Assembly (NCBI RefSeq): GCF_000166275.1
Contig: NZ_CM001023.1
Location: 1,546,001-1,610,000 of the forward strand
Direction: 5' to 3'
DNA length: 64,000 nucleotides
Source: Algoriphagus machipongonensis
GTDB lineage: Bacteria; Bacteroidota; Bacteroidia; Cytophagales; Cyclobacteriaceae
This document shows positions 8,112 to 15,661 of this stretch, one piece after another. The notes under the pieces were generated by a model. The model ran no database searches. It saw only the letters and a list, made by a program, of their open reading frames with translations, and was not told where the DNA came from. The position numbers and the translations under genes were made by a program. The stretch's first letter is position 1, and each line of letters starts with the position of its first letter.

Positions 8112-9290
8112 ATGATCAAAGTAGATGAAAAGGGCTTTTACGGCAAATTTGGTGGAGCATATATACCAGAGATGTTGCATCCGAATGTCGAAGAACTGAG
8201 AGAAAACTATGAGTCAATTATGGCTTCTAAGGAATTTCAGGATGAGTTTAGAGGTTTGTTGAAAGATTATGTAGGAAGACCAACACCGCTTTATTTTGCT
8301 TCCAGACTATCTGAAAAGTATGGCGCTAAAATTTATCTAAAGAGAGAAGATCTTTGTCATACGGGAGCTCATAAAGTGAACAACACCATCGGTCAGATTA
8401 TTCTGGCCAAAAAGCTGGGTAAAAAGCGGATTATTGCGGAAACAGGAGCCGGACAGCATGGAGTAGCAACAGCTACAGTCTGTGCTTTGATGGGGATGGA
8501 ATGTACCGTTTATATGGGAGAAATAGACATTGCCCGTCAGCATCCTAATGTGGAAAGAATGAAGATTTTGGGTGCGACAGTTGTACCCGCTACCTCTGGT
8601 TCCAAGACTCTAAAAGATGCAACCAATGAAGCCATGCGTGCCTGGATCAATAATCCAGTGGATACCCATTATATCATTGGTTCGGTTGTAGGCCCTCATC
8701 CTTATCCAGAAATGGTAGCGAGATTTCAGTCTGTTATTTCAGAGGAAATCAAGTGGCAATTGAAAGAAAAAGAAGGTAGAGAAAATCCTGATATAGTCAT
8801 TGCTTGTGTGGGCGGTGGATCAAATGCTGCTGGAGCATTTTATCATTATTATAATACTCCAGAAGTACGATTGGTTGCTGCAGAAGCTGGAGGTTTAGGT
8901 GTGGATTCTGGAAAGACAGCAGCTACCACTTCCAAAGGGACGCCAGGGATCTTACACGGCTCAAAGACTATTCTTATGCAAACTGAAGATGGACAAGTGG
9001 TAGAGCCGCATTCCATATCAGCAGGTTTAGATTACCCAGGAATAGGTCCTGTTCATGCCCATTTATTTGATGTGGGGAGAGGGGAGTTTGTAGCCGTGGA
9101 TGATAAAGATGCGATGGAAGCCGGCGTAGAGTTAAGCAAGTTAGAGGGCATTATCCCAGCCATTGAATCTGCACATGCGCTTTATGCTTTGAATAAAATT
9201 GAATACTCCAAAGATGATGTGATCGTAGTCAACCTTTCTGGTAGAGGAGACAAAGATCTGGAGACCTATATTAAATGGGGGAAATATTGA
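8112..9290 (+). CDS. trpB: Tryptophan synthase beta chain
   Basis: PLP enzyme that joins indole and serine; works as an alpha2-beta2 complex with TrpA. Start chosen at the ATG 8112 ([17 protein letters not shown]), giving 392 residues as usual; an in-frame ATG at 8076 lies inside the intercistronic hairpin and would add 12 unrelated residues. Lys88 in [10 protein letters not shown] carries PLP; GGGSNA binds its phosphate; GRGDKD is near the C-terminus. Confidence 0.97.
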   Translation: MIKVDEKGFYGKFGGAYIPEMLHPNVEELRENYESIMASKEFQDEFRGLLKDYVGRPTPLYFASRLSEKYGAKIYLKREDLCHTGAHKVNNTIGQIILAKKLGKKRIIAETGAGQHGVATATVCALMGMECTVYMGEIDIARQHPNVERMKILGATVVPATSGSKTLKDATNEAMRAWINNPVDTHYIIGSVVGPHPYPEMVARFQSVISEEIKWQLKEKEGRENPDIVIACVGGGSNAAGAFYHYYNTPEVRLVAAEAGGLGVDSGKTAATTSKGTPGILHGSKTILMQTEDGQVVEPHSISAGLDYPGIGPVHAHLFDVGRGEFVAVDDKDAMEAGVELSKLEGIIPAIESAHALYALNKIEYSKDDVIVVNLSGRGDKDLETYIKWGKY

Positions 9291-9419
9291 TTTTGGAATT
9301 ATGAAGTAGGTTTTATAAGGTCTATGGAACTTCGGTTTTTTCTAAACATTCAACCTTTTAGTAATCTAATCTCGAATGATGAATGCTGAATTTAGAATAT
9401 TGAAGTAACACAGCTTTCA

Positions 9420-9482
9420 ATCCTTACCGCCTTCCAACCCCCAAGTCAATTTTCCAATTTTAAAATTTTTCAATTCCGAAAA
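9420..9482 (+). repeat. Dispersed-repeat arm upstream of trpA
   Basis: The 194-nt trpB-trpA spacer holds no gene. Its last part (CAATTTTCCAATTTT... AAATTTTTCAATTCC) closely resembles the right arm at 4940-4975. The earlier part (about 9375-9405, ATGATGAATGCTGAATTTAG) is also of a simple-repeat type that I have seen in Bacteroidota spacers. Confidence 0.45.
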
Positions 9483-9484
9483 AA

Positions 9485-10258
9485 ATGAACCGAATACATA
9501 CATTATTTAATACTAAAAAGGAACGCGTTCTCTCTATCTATTTTACAGGAGGGTTTCCTGAATTGGAAAGCACGATGGAAATCATGGAAGCGATCCAAGC
9601 AGGTGGCGCTGATATCATTGAGATCGGGGTTCCCTATTCTGATCCTGTGGCTGATGGTCCGACTATTCAGGATAGTAATATGATCGCATTGGAAAATGGT
9701 ATTTCGCTGAAAAAGATTTTCGAACAATTAAAGGGCTTTCGTGCCAAAATTCATATTCCAGTGGTTATGATGGGCTACCTAAATCCGATCATGCAATATG
9801 GAATGGAGGAGTTTTGCAAGAAGTGCAAAGAAGTAGGAATAGATGGATTAATCCTCCCAGATCTACCAATGCAGCAATACTTGGATGACTATAAGAGTCT
9901 TTTTGAGGAATATGAATTGGTGAATACTTTCTTGATTTCACCTCAAACTTCAGAAAATAGAATTCGTGAGATTGATGAAAATACCAATGGCTTTATCTAC
10001 ATGGTCTCCTCCCATAGTATAACAGGGGCGAAGGCCGGGATTTCTGAAGAACAGATAGCTTACTTCGAGCGAGTAAAAGCAATGAATCTGAAGAACCCAA
10101 GGTTGATTGGCTTTGGGATCTCTGATGCCGAGACTTTCTCTAAAGCTTCAGAATATAGCAATGGAGCAATTATCGGATCGGCTTTTATTAAGACAGTAAA
10201 AGATTCTAAAAGTTTAAGTGAGGATATTCAGAAATATTTAAAAAGTATTGTTGAATAA
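9485..10258 (+). CDS. trpA: Tryptophan synthase alpha chain
   Basis: Cleaves indole-3-glycerol phosphate to indole, which is channelled to TrpB. 257 residues. Catalytic Glu46 and Asp57 are in IIEIGVPYSDPVADGP; the phosphate loop is GFGIS. Sits 194 nt after trpB, an unusually wide gap for this pair, because of repeat sequence in the spacer. Confidence 0.97.
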   Translation: MNRIHTLFNTKKERVLSIYFTGGFPELESTMEIMEAIQAGGADIIEIGVPYSDPVADGPTIQDSNMIALENGISLKKIFEQLKGFRAKIHIPVVMMGYLNPIMQYGMEEFCKKCKEVGIDGLILPDLPMQQYLDDYKSLFEEYELVNTFLISPQTSENRIREIDENTNGFIYMVSSHSITGAKAGISEEQIAYFERVKAMNLKNPRLIGFGISDAETFSKASEYSNGAIIGSAFIKTVKDSKSLSEDIQKYLKSIVE

Positions 10259-10344
10259 AAAGTAAGCCATTTTATCTCATTTTCTAATAAAAAATTTATC
10301 AATCCGAAGTCTCGTACTTCGTATTTCGCAAATCGTATTTCACC

Positions 10345-11364
10345 ATGATTATTCAGCTTCAACCCGATATATCCGAAAGCCAAAAAGATAAATTGATCCG
10401 TGAGGTCAACGGAATCGGCTACAAAACAACCGAAGTAAAAACCCAGTTGGGAGACTATTTGATCGGGATCGGTAAAAAGGATTTTGATATCCGAAAAATT
10501 GGTCAAATGGATGGCATCGTCGATATCCATATTGTTTCTGACGAGTATAAATTAGTATCCAAAAAGTGGAAGGCCAAACCAACCTCAGTGGATTTGGGAG
10601 ATAACATCTTTATCAAGGATGGAGAGATGGCTGTAATTACTGGGCCTTGCTCAATAGAGTCCGAGGAGCAAATCCGTGCGGTGGTTGCCCATTGTATAGA
10701 AAATGACATCAAGATGATGCGTGGAGGAGTTTTCAAGCCAAGAAGTAGTCCATATGCCTTTAGAGGTTTAGGGTTGGAAGGTTTGAAATTATGGCATGAA
10801 ATCGCCAGTGAAGCTGGTATAAAGATCGTGACGGAAGTGATGCAAACTTCACAGATCGAAGAAATGTATCCTTATGTGGATGTATATCAAGTAGGAGCTA
10901 GAAATTCCCAAAATTTCAATTTGCTTGATGAGTTAGGTAAGGTGGACAAAGCCGTCATGATTAAGCGAGGAATTTCGGGAACGATCGAAGAACTATTGCA
11001 GTCTGCAGAGTACGTGTTCTCGGGAGGAAATGAGAAATTGATTCTCTGTGAAAGAGGAATCAGAACTTACGAAAGAGCTTCTAGAAATACTTTGGACTTG
11101 AATGCAATCCCGATTTTGAAAGCTAAATCGCATTTGCCGGTCATAGTTGATCCATCTCATGGAATCGGTATCCGCGCTTATGTGCCACAAATGGCTTTGG
11201 CAGGAGTAATGTCTGGTGCAGATGGAATTATTTATGAATCCCATGAAGTTCCTGAAAAAGCTTATTCAGACGGTCAGCAGACGCTTGATTTCGCACAAAG
11301 TGCAAGGTTAGCCGCATGGATCAGAGAGAGTTTTGCAATGCGGAAAGGATTTGATTTGTTGTAA
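10345..11364 (+). CDS. aroF: 3-deoxy-7-phosphoheptulonate (DAHP) synthase, type I-beta
   Basis: First enzyme of the shikimate pathway: condenses PEP with erythrose 4-phosphate and so feeds chorismate to TrpE. 339 residues: an N-terminal ferredoxin-like regulatory domain (about 1-75) followed by the barrel with GPCSIES, KPRSSPYAFRG, VGARNSQNF, KRGISGTIEE, LCERGIRTYE and VDPSHGIG. The architecture is the Thermotoga/Gram-positive I-beta form, not the E. coli I-alpha form. Being last in the trp operon, its supply is expected to follow tryptophan demand. The 86-nt upstream spacer holds a CGTACTTCGTATTTCG simple repeat. Confidence 0.94.
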   Translation: MIIQLQPDISESQKDKLIREVNGIGYKTTEVKTQLGDYLIGIGKKDFDIRKIGQMDGIVDIHIVSDEYKLVSKKWKAKPTSVDLGDNIFIKDGEMAVITGPCSIESEEQIRAVVAHCIENDIKMMRGGVFKPRSSPYAFRGLGLEGLKLWHEIASEAGIKIVTEVMQTSQIEEMYPYVDVYQVGARNSQNFNLLDELGKVDKAVMIKRGISGTIEELLQSAEYVFSGGNEKLILCERGIRTYERASRNTLDLNAIPILKAKSHLPVIVDPSHGIGIRAYVPQMALAGVMSGADGIIYESHEVPEKAYSDGQQTLDFAQSARLAAWIRESFAMRKGFDLL

Positions 11365-11368
11365 AGTA

Positions 11369-11398
11369 TTGATTTCTAGAATTACCTGATTAAATTAG
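11369..11398 (+). promoter_or_regulatory. Probable promoter of the phhA-his operon
   Basis: TTG at 11369-11371, 19-nt spacer, TAAATTAG at 11391-11398 (six of eight positions including the TA of TAnnTTTG). The position relative to the leader-peptide ATG (11403) is similar to that in the trp leader. Confidence 0.4.
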
Positions 11399-11402
11399 AG
11401 GC

Positions 11403-11456
11403 ATGAATCCAACACCAAGAACTTTCGTACATCATTCTTATTACCATTCTCAATGA
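11403..11456 (+). CDS. His/Tyr-rich leader peptide of the phhA-his operon
   Basis: A 17-codon ORF encoding MNPTPRTFV-HHSYYHSQ. Of its last nine codons five are aromatic or His (CAT CAT TCT TAT TAC CAT), within a strong attenuator-like fold. Downstream genes make tyrosine (phhA) and histidine (hisHAFIE), so the control codons match the products of the operon. Shares the HSY triplet and the 10-nt CATTCTTATT with the trp leader. Confidence 0.7.
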   Translation: MNPTPRTFVHHSYYHSQ

Positions 11457-11522
11457 AGGGATAGGATGACTATGGATTTTTGGTAAAAAATAATAGAGGC
11501 CTATTCCTAGCGGAATAGGCCT
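11432..11522 (+). promoter_or_regulatory. Attenuator of the phhA-his operon
   Basis: Segment 2 GGGATAGG (11458-11465) pairs completely (one G-U) with CCTATTCC (11500-11507), which is the left half of the terminator stem; this is the antiterminator. Segment 1 (11432-11449), which covers the His-Ser-Tyr-Tyr-His codons, can pair with 11455-11469 with a few bulges. Stalling on His or Tyr codons would therefore favour read-through. Confidence 0.7.
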
Positions 11523-11527
11523 TTTTT
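11497..11527 (+). terminator. Attenuator terminator upstream of phhA (also ends the trp operon)
   Basis: Perfect 11-bp stem AGGCCTATTCC/GGAATAGGCCT with a TAGC loop, then TTTTT. It lies 230 nt before phhA and 133 nt after aroF, so it can end trp transcripts as well as attenuate the downstream operon. Confidence 0.85.
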
Positions 11528-11547
11528 GTTTCTAGAAAAACAATAAC

Positions 11548-11720
11548 CGTTCTGCTGCTTCTCCAGAAGCTGCATCTCTTAGGATGAATTTCGTCCTGCT
11601 TATGGAGAAGCAGAACAACAGAAATTAGAAGAAAACAAAATATGGTTTGTGAAGACACAAACCACGGCAATGTTATCGTCTAGCCTCTGGAGAAGCTGGA
11701 CAACTGAAAAGAAGAATATT
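11548..11720 (+). repeat. Structured repeat block between the attenuator and phhA
   Basis: Three copies of a related motif built on GCTTCTCCA occur: one on plus (about 11551-11573) and two on minus (about 11598-11618 and 11682-11703). Copies one and two form a long hairpin (GTTCTGC..TTCTCCA with TGGAGAAGCAGAAC). Between copies two and three lies a perfect 9-bp hairpin TGGTTTGTG/CACAAACCA (11643-11664). The open frame across it on the minus strand has no coding character. It looks like a dispersed Bacteroidota repeat module. Confidence 0.55.
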
Positions 11721-11754
11721 TAATTAGAACAGAATATACCCAAATAGCAAGAAC

Positions 11755-12534
11755 ATGAATTCAAAACCAAAAGACTGGGTCTTTAGCGATCCGAGATTAC
11801 AGAAACTCAGGCAGGAGTATGACACATATACTTCGGAGGACTTTAAAGTTTGGAAGATCCTTTTTGAAAGGCAGATGCCAAACTTACCAAAGGCGGCCTC
11901 CAAAGCCTACCTTGATGGTGTGGAGATCGTTGGTTTCTCAGCAGATCGAATTGCGAATTTTGAGGATTTGAATCAAATTTTAGCAAAAACTACAGGTTGG
12001 GAAGTTCAGGTGGTTCCTGGTTTGATTGATGATGATTTGTTTTTTGGCTTACTAAACAATAGACGATTCCCATCATCCACTTGGCTAAGGAAAATGGAGC
12101 AGTTGGATTACTTGCAGGAACCGGATATGTTTCATGATGCATTTGCTCATATGCCCATGTTGACCAATCAACCTTATGTGGACTTTCTGGAAAAACTTTC
12201 CGGCATAGCTTTAAAACATATCAACAATCCTTGGGCGATCCAGCTTTTAAGTAGGATTTATTGGTTTACCATAGAGTTTGGATTAATAAAAGAGGGTGGA
12301 GAGCTAAAAATTTACGGTGCAGGTATCTTAAGTTCAGCAGGAGAGACTAAATTCAGCCTTTCAAATGAACCGAATCATATAGATTATGATGTTCGAAGGA
12401 TTTTGAATCAAGAATACTGGAAAGATCGCTTCCAAGATAAATACTTTGTGATCGAGAATTATGAGCAGCTTTACGAATCGCTTCCAGAGATAGAGGAAGT
12501 GTTGGAGGAGATGCTTTTAGAGAAAAGACAATAG
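11755..12534 (+). CDS. phhA: Phenylalanine 4-hydroxylase
   Basis: Non-heme iron, tetrahydropterin-dependent enzyme that oxidises phenylalanine to tyrosine. 259 residues: the catalytic domain only, with no N-terminal ACT domain, as in other bacteria. Iron ligands His127 and His132 in MFHDAFAHMP and Glu174 in FTIEFGL are all present; the PGLI (88-91) and FPSSTWLR loop line the pterin and substrate pocket. It is the first gene behind a His/Tyr leader and runs with hisH-A-F-IE, which suggests a role in making tyrosine rather than in catabolism. A PTPS at 49838 could supply the cofactor. Confidence 0.93.
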   Translation: MNSKPKDWVFSDPRLQKLRQEYDTYTSEDFKVWKILFERQMPNLPKAASKAYLDGVEIVGFSADRIANFEDLNQILAKTTGWEVQVVPGLIDDDLFFGLLNNRRFPSSTWLRKMEQLDYLQEPDMFHDAFAHMPMLTNQPYVDFLEKLSGIALKHINNPWAIQLLSRIYWFTIEFGLIKEGGELKIYGAGILSSAGETKFSLSNEPNHIDYDVRRILNQEYWKDRFQDKYFVIENYEQLYESLPEIEEVLEEMLLEKRQ

Positions 12535-12539
12535 ACATT

Positions 12540-12595
12540 AGACGCTAGACATAAGAATTGAGGATGGTTAATCTTGAATCTTGAGTCTAGCGTCT
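12540..12595 (+). repeat. Inverted-repeat element between phhA and hisH
   Basis: Perfect 11-bp arms AGACGCTAGAC (12540-12550) and GTCTAGCGTCT (12585-12595) enclose 34 nt rich in AATCTTGAATCTTGA. It fills almost the whole spacer and has no T-run. Confidence 0.6.
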
Positions 12596-12607
12596 TGATA
12601 CTGAAAA

Positions 12608-13204
12608 ATGAAAATAGCAGTCATAAAATATAATTCCGGCAATGTGCAGTCGGTACTCTACGCTTTAGAAAGACTTGGGGTAAATGCTGAGTTGACAGAT
12701 GATCCTGAGGTGATTCGAGCGGCCGATAAAGTGATTTTTCCAGGGCAAGGTGAAGCAAGTACTGCGATGAGATACCTTAAAGAGCGAAAGTTGGATTCTT
12801 TAATTAAGGAATTGAAGCAGCCTTTCTTAGGGGTTTGTTTAGGCTTGCAGCTTTTATGTGAGTATTCTGAAGAAAATAGAACAGAATGTTTAGGAGTTTT
12901 TCCAGTTCAGGTTAAACGATTTATTCCGGAAAATTCGCAGGAATTTAAAGTTCCTCATGTGGGTTGGAATGAGTTGGAAAATTTATCAGATAACCCCTTG
13001 TTAAAGGATTTACCAGCCGAACCATTTGTGTATTATGTGCATAGCTTTTACGCAGAATTGAGTGACTTTACCATCGCTCAGACACATTATATTCATGATT
13101 TCTCCGGTATTCTCCATCGGGATAATTATTATGCTATTCAGGCTCACCCAGAGAAGAGTGGTTTAGTAGGAGAGAAGTTATTGGAGAATTTTATTTCTCT
13201 TTAA
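12608..13204 (+). CDS. hisH: Imidazole glycerol phosphate synthase, glutaminase subunit
   Basis: Supplies ammonia to HisF for imidazole ring closure. 198 residues, class I glutamine amidotransferase fold. Triad: Cys77 in GVCLGLQLL, His180 and Glu182 in QAHPEKSG. The oxyanion strand motif is FPGQGEA (44-50). First his gene of this partial cluster. Confidence 0.96.
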   Translation: MKIAVIKYNSGNVQSVLYALERLGVNAELTDDPEVIRAADKVIFPGQGEASTAMRYLKERKLDSLIKELKQPFLGVCLGLQLLCEYSEENRTECLGVFPVQVKRFIPENSQEFKVPHVGWNELENLSDNPLLKDLPAEPFVYYVHSFYAELSDFTIAQTHYIHDFSGILHRDNYYAIQAHPEKSGLVGEKLLENFISL

Positions 13205-13218
13205 AAGTATAGTAAAAA

Positions 13219-13276
13219 CACTTCGACTTCGCTCAGTGTGACAAAAACCTTTGTCAGGTCGAGCGGAGTCGAGACC
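13219..13276 (+). repeat. Palindromic REP-like element between hisH and hisA
   Basis: Imperfect long inverted repeat: TTCGACTTCGCTCAGTGTGA (left) against GTCAGGTCGAGCGGAGTCGA (right), hinged at ACAAAAACCTTTGT. I recognise this as a sequence type common in spacers of Bacteroidota genomes (from memory). It is followed by a TTGATTCTTGAATCTTGC simple repeat up to hisA. Confidence 0.65.
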
Positions 13277-13346
13277 ATATTGAACTAACTCAAACCTTAA
13301 GTTATTGATTCTTGATTCTTGAATCTTGCTTCTAAAATCTCAAAAG

Positions 13347-14063
13347 ATGCAAATAATCCCAGCAATAGACCTCATCGGAGGAAAATGTGTCCGACTTAGT
13401 CAGGGCGATTACAGCAGCAAAAAAGAATACCACGATGACCCGTTGGAAATGGCCAAGCGCTTTGAAGGTGCCGGAATACAACGCCTACATTTGGTGGATC
13501 TTGATGGAGCCAAAGCTAAGAAAATCGTGAATGGCGAAGTGTTGCAGCGAATTAGTGCAGGAACGAACTTAAAAGTTGATTTTGGTGGAGGAATTCAGGC
13601 GGATGAAGAGATAGAAAAAGCTTTTGAATTAGGAGCTAAACAAGTGACTGGGGGAAGTATTGCGGTGAAAAATGCCAGTTTGTTTAAATCTTGGATAAAA
13701 ACTTACGGCTCAGAAAAGATCATTCTAGGAGCTGATGCAAAAAATAGAAAAATTGCTGTTGGGGGTTGGGAAGAAACTACCTCGGTGGATTTAATTCCAT
13801 TTATCAAGGATTATGTGGCACTGGGAATCAGTTATGTCATTTGCACAGATGTAGCGAAAGACGGATTGCTTCAGGGCCCTTCAGCAGACTTATATAAAGA
13901 AATATTGGAAGAAATCCCTAACGTTAAATTAATTGCTAGTGGAGGAGTTTCTTCCGTGAAGGACTTAGAAGAACTGGAGAAAATCGGTGTCTTTGGGACA
14001 ATCGTGGGGAAAGCTTATTATGAGGGAAGAGTGACGCTGGAAGAATTGGCAGCTTTCATTTAA
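13347..14063 (+). CDS. hisA: ProFAR isomerase (HisA)
   Basis: Amadori isomerisation of the ProFAR intermediate of histidine synthesis. Start chosen at ATG 13347 (MQIIPAIDLIGGKCVRL), giving 238 residues; an in-frame upstream start at 13326 lies in repeat sequence. Asp8 in AIDL is the first catalytic residue, TDVAKDG supplies the second half, and FGGGIQ and ASGGVSS form the two phosphate sites. Confidence 0.96.
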   Translation: MQIIPAIDLIGGKCVRLSQGDYSSKKEYHDDPLEMAKRFEGAGIQRLHLVDLDGAKAKKIVNGEVLQRISAGTNLKVDFGGGIQADEEIEKAFELGAKQVTGGSIAVKNASLFKSWIKTYGSEKIILGADAKNRKIAVGGWEETTSVDLIPFIKDYVALGISYVICTDVAKDGLLQGPSADLYKEILEEIPNVKLIASGGVSSVKDLEELEKIGVFGTIVGKAYYEGRVTLEELAAFI

Positions 14064-14116
14064 GTCAGAAGGCTAAAATTAGAAATCTGAAATCTTACAA
14101 CTTTACCACTTTACAA

Positions 14117-14160
14117 CATAATTTTCCAATCTTTCAATTTTAAAACCCGCCATGGCGGAC
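14117..14160 (+). repeat. Repeat arm and palindrome between hisA and hisF
   Basis: ATTTTCCAATCTTTCAATTTT (partly matching the arm at 4940-4975) is followed by the perfect 12-bp palindrome CCGCCATGGCGG at 14147-14158. The spacer (14064-14178) has no coding sequence. Confidence 0.5.
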
Positions 14161-14178
14161 AAGTAATTCCAATTCAAA

Positions 14179-14934
14179 ATGTTAACAAAACGAATAATCC
14201 CCTGCCTCGATATTAAAGAAGGCCGAACTGTCAAAGGAGTGAACTTTGTGGAACTTCGAGATGCAGGAGATCCTGTGGAGTTGGCGAAGATTTACTCTGA
14301 TGAGGGAGCTGATGAATTGGTGTTTTTGGATATTACAGCGACAGTTGACAAAAGAAAAACCTTAGCTGAATTGGTGACCAAAGTGGCAAAGGCAATCAAC
14401 ATTCCATTTACAGTAGGAGGAGGGATTTCTACGGTGGAAGATGTGAAAGTGCTTTTGAATGCAGGGGCAGATAAAATTTCTATCAATTCATCTGCGGTGA
14501 AAAATCCTCAGATCATCAATGAAATGGCGGCAGAATTTGGTTCTCAATGTATCGTGGTGGCGATCGATACGCGAAATGTCGATGGAATTGACTTTGTGCA
14601 TACACATGGTGGAAGAAAAGCTACTTTGCTAAAGACCCAAGAGTGGGCTCAAGAGGTCTGTGATCGAGGTGCTGGAGAAATTCTGTTGACTTCCATGGAT
14701 CATGATGGAACCAAGGCAGGTTTTTCAAATGCTCTTTTGGCTGAGATATCATCAGCTCTCAGTATTCCAGTTATTGCTTCGGGAGGAGCTGGGAAAATGG
14801 AACATTTCAAAGATGTGTTTACCTTTGGGAAAGCAGATGCTGCTTTAGCGGCCAGTATTTTTCACTTTAAAGAAATTGGTATTCCTGAGTTGAAAAGTTA
14901 TCTCGCAGGTGCAGCAATCAGTATAAGAAAATAA
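14179..14934 (+). CDS. hisF: Imidazole glycerol phosphate synthase, cyclase subunit
   Basis: Forms imidazole glycerol phosphate and AICAR with ammonia from HisH. 251 residues, the classic length. Asp11 in PCLDIKEG and Asp130 in VVAIDTRN are the catalytic pair; TVGGGIST and ASGGAGK are the phosphate sites. Confidence 0.97.
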   Translation: MLTKRIIPCLDIKEGRTVKGVNFVELRDAGDPVELAKIYSDEGADELVFLDITATVDKRKTLAELVTKVAKAINIPFTVGGGISTVEDVKVLLNAGADKISINSSAVKNPQIINEMAAEFGSQCIVVAIDTRNVDGIDFVHTHGGRKATLLKTQEWAQEVCDRGAGEILLTSMDHDGTKAGFSNALLAEISSALSIPVIASGGAGKMEHFKDVFTFGKADAALAASIFHFKEIGIPELKSYLAGAAISIRK

Positions 14935-14937
14935 GGG

Positions 14938-15014
14938 AATAACCTTTGAGGTCTTCAAGACCTCGAAGGTTTTAACTAAATAAACCTTCGGGGTTTTAGA
15001 AACACCAAAGGTTA
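14938..15014 (+). repeat. Twin-hairpin element between hisF and hisIE
   Basis: Two successive hairpins built on AACCTT..AAGGTT: the first is AACCTTTGAGGTCTT/AAGACCTCGAAGGTT with a CA loop, the second pairs AAACCTTCGGGGTTT with AAACACCAAAGGTT around AGA. No poly-T tail. It occupies the entire spacer up to the hisIE start. Confidence 0.6.
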
Positions 15015-15016
15015 GA

Positions 15017-15619
15017 ATGGATATGAACATAGATTTTAAAAAAATGGACGGTTTGGTTCCGGCAATTGTACAAGATGCTATTAGCGGAAAAGTATTGATG
15101 CAGGGCTATATGAACGAGGAGGCTTTGACAAAAACGAAGGAAAGTGGAATGGTTACTTTTTTCAGCCGAAGCAAAAACCGACTTTGGACCAAAGGTGAGA
15201 CTTCCGGTAATTTTATGGAACTGGTTAGTATCGCAGTAGATTGTGATGGCGATTCCCTATTGGTAAAAGCCAATCCTAAAGGCCCAACTTGTCACACTGG
15301 AGCAGATACCTGCTTTAATGAGGGGAATTCTTCTAAGACGGGCTTTATAGATCAATTGAGAGCTATCATTAAAGACCGTAAGAACAACCCAACGGATCAA
15401 TCTTATACAGCAAGCTTATTTGCCAAAGGCATCAATAAAGTAGCTCAGAAAGTAGGAGAAGAAGCAGTAGAAATTGTGATTGAAGCGAAAGATGATAATA
15501 AAGAGCTTTTCATGGGGGAAGCAGCAGACTTACTCTATCACTATTTAGTGCTTTTGGAAGCCAAAGGTTATGAACTAGATGAGGTGATGGATGTTCTGAT
15601 TGAACGACATAAAAAATAG
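15017..15619 (+). CDS. hisI: Bifunctional phosphoribosyl-AMP cyclohydrolase / phosphoribosyl-ATP pyrophosphatase
   Basis: Performs steps two and three of histidine synthesis. 200 residues: HisI domain at about 1-112 with DCDGDSLLVKANPKGPTCHTG holding the metal-binding Asp and Cys residues, then HisE domain at about 115-200 with KVGEEAVEIVIEAKD, the MazG-like metal site. The ATG at 15017 follows the twin hairpin; a second start two codons later (MNIDF) is possible. Last gene before a terminator. Confidence 0.95.
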   Translation: MDMNIDFKKMDGLVPAIVQDAISGKVLMQGYMNEEALTKTKESGMVTFFSRSKNRLWTKGETSGNFMELVSIAVDCDGDSLLVKANPKGPTCHTGADTCFNEGNSSKTGFIDQLRAIIKDRKNNPTDQSYTASLFAKGINKVAQKVGEEAVEIVIEAKDDNKELFMGEAADLLYHYLVLLEAKGYELDEVMDVLIERHKK

Positions 15620-15626
15620 AAAATGA

Positions 15627-15661
15627 TTAAAGCCTGATTTCTCTCACAGGCTTTAATTTTT
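15627..15661. terminator. Bidirectional terminator after hisIE
   Basis: Perfect 10-bp stem TTAAAGCCTG/CAGGCTTTAA with a 10-nt loop and T-rich sequence following on plus. It separates the convergent hisIE and S41 protease genes. Confidence 0.8.

Noticed and set aside
11470..11670. 66-aa ORF on the minus strand upstream of phhA
   Set aside because: It runs through the terminator hairpin and the repeat block and has no coding character.
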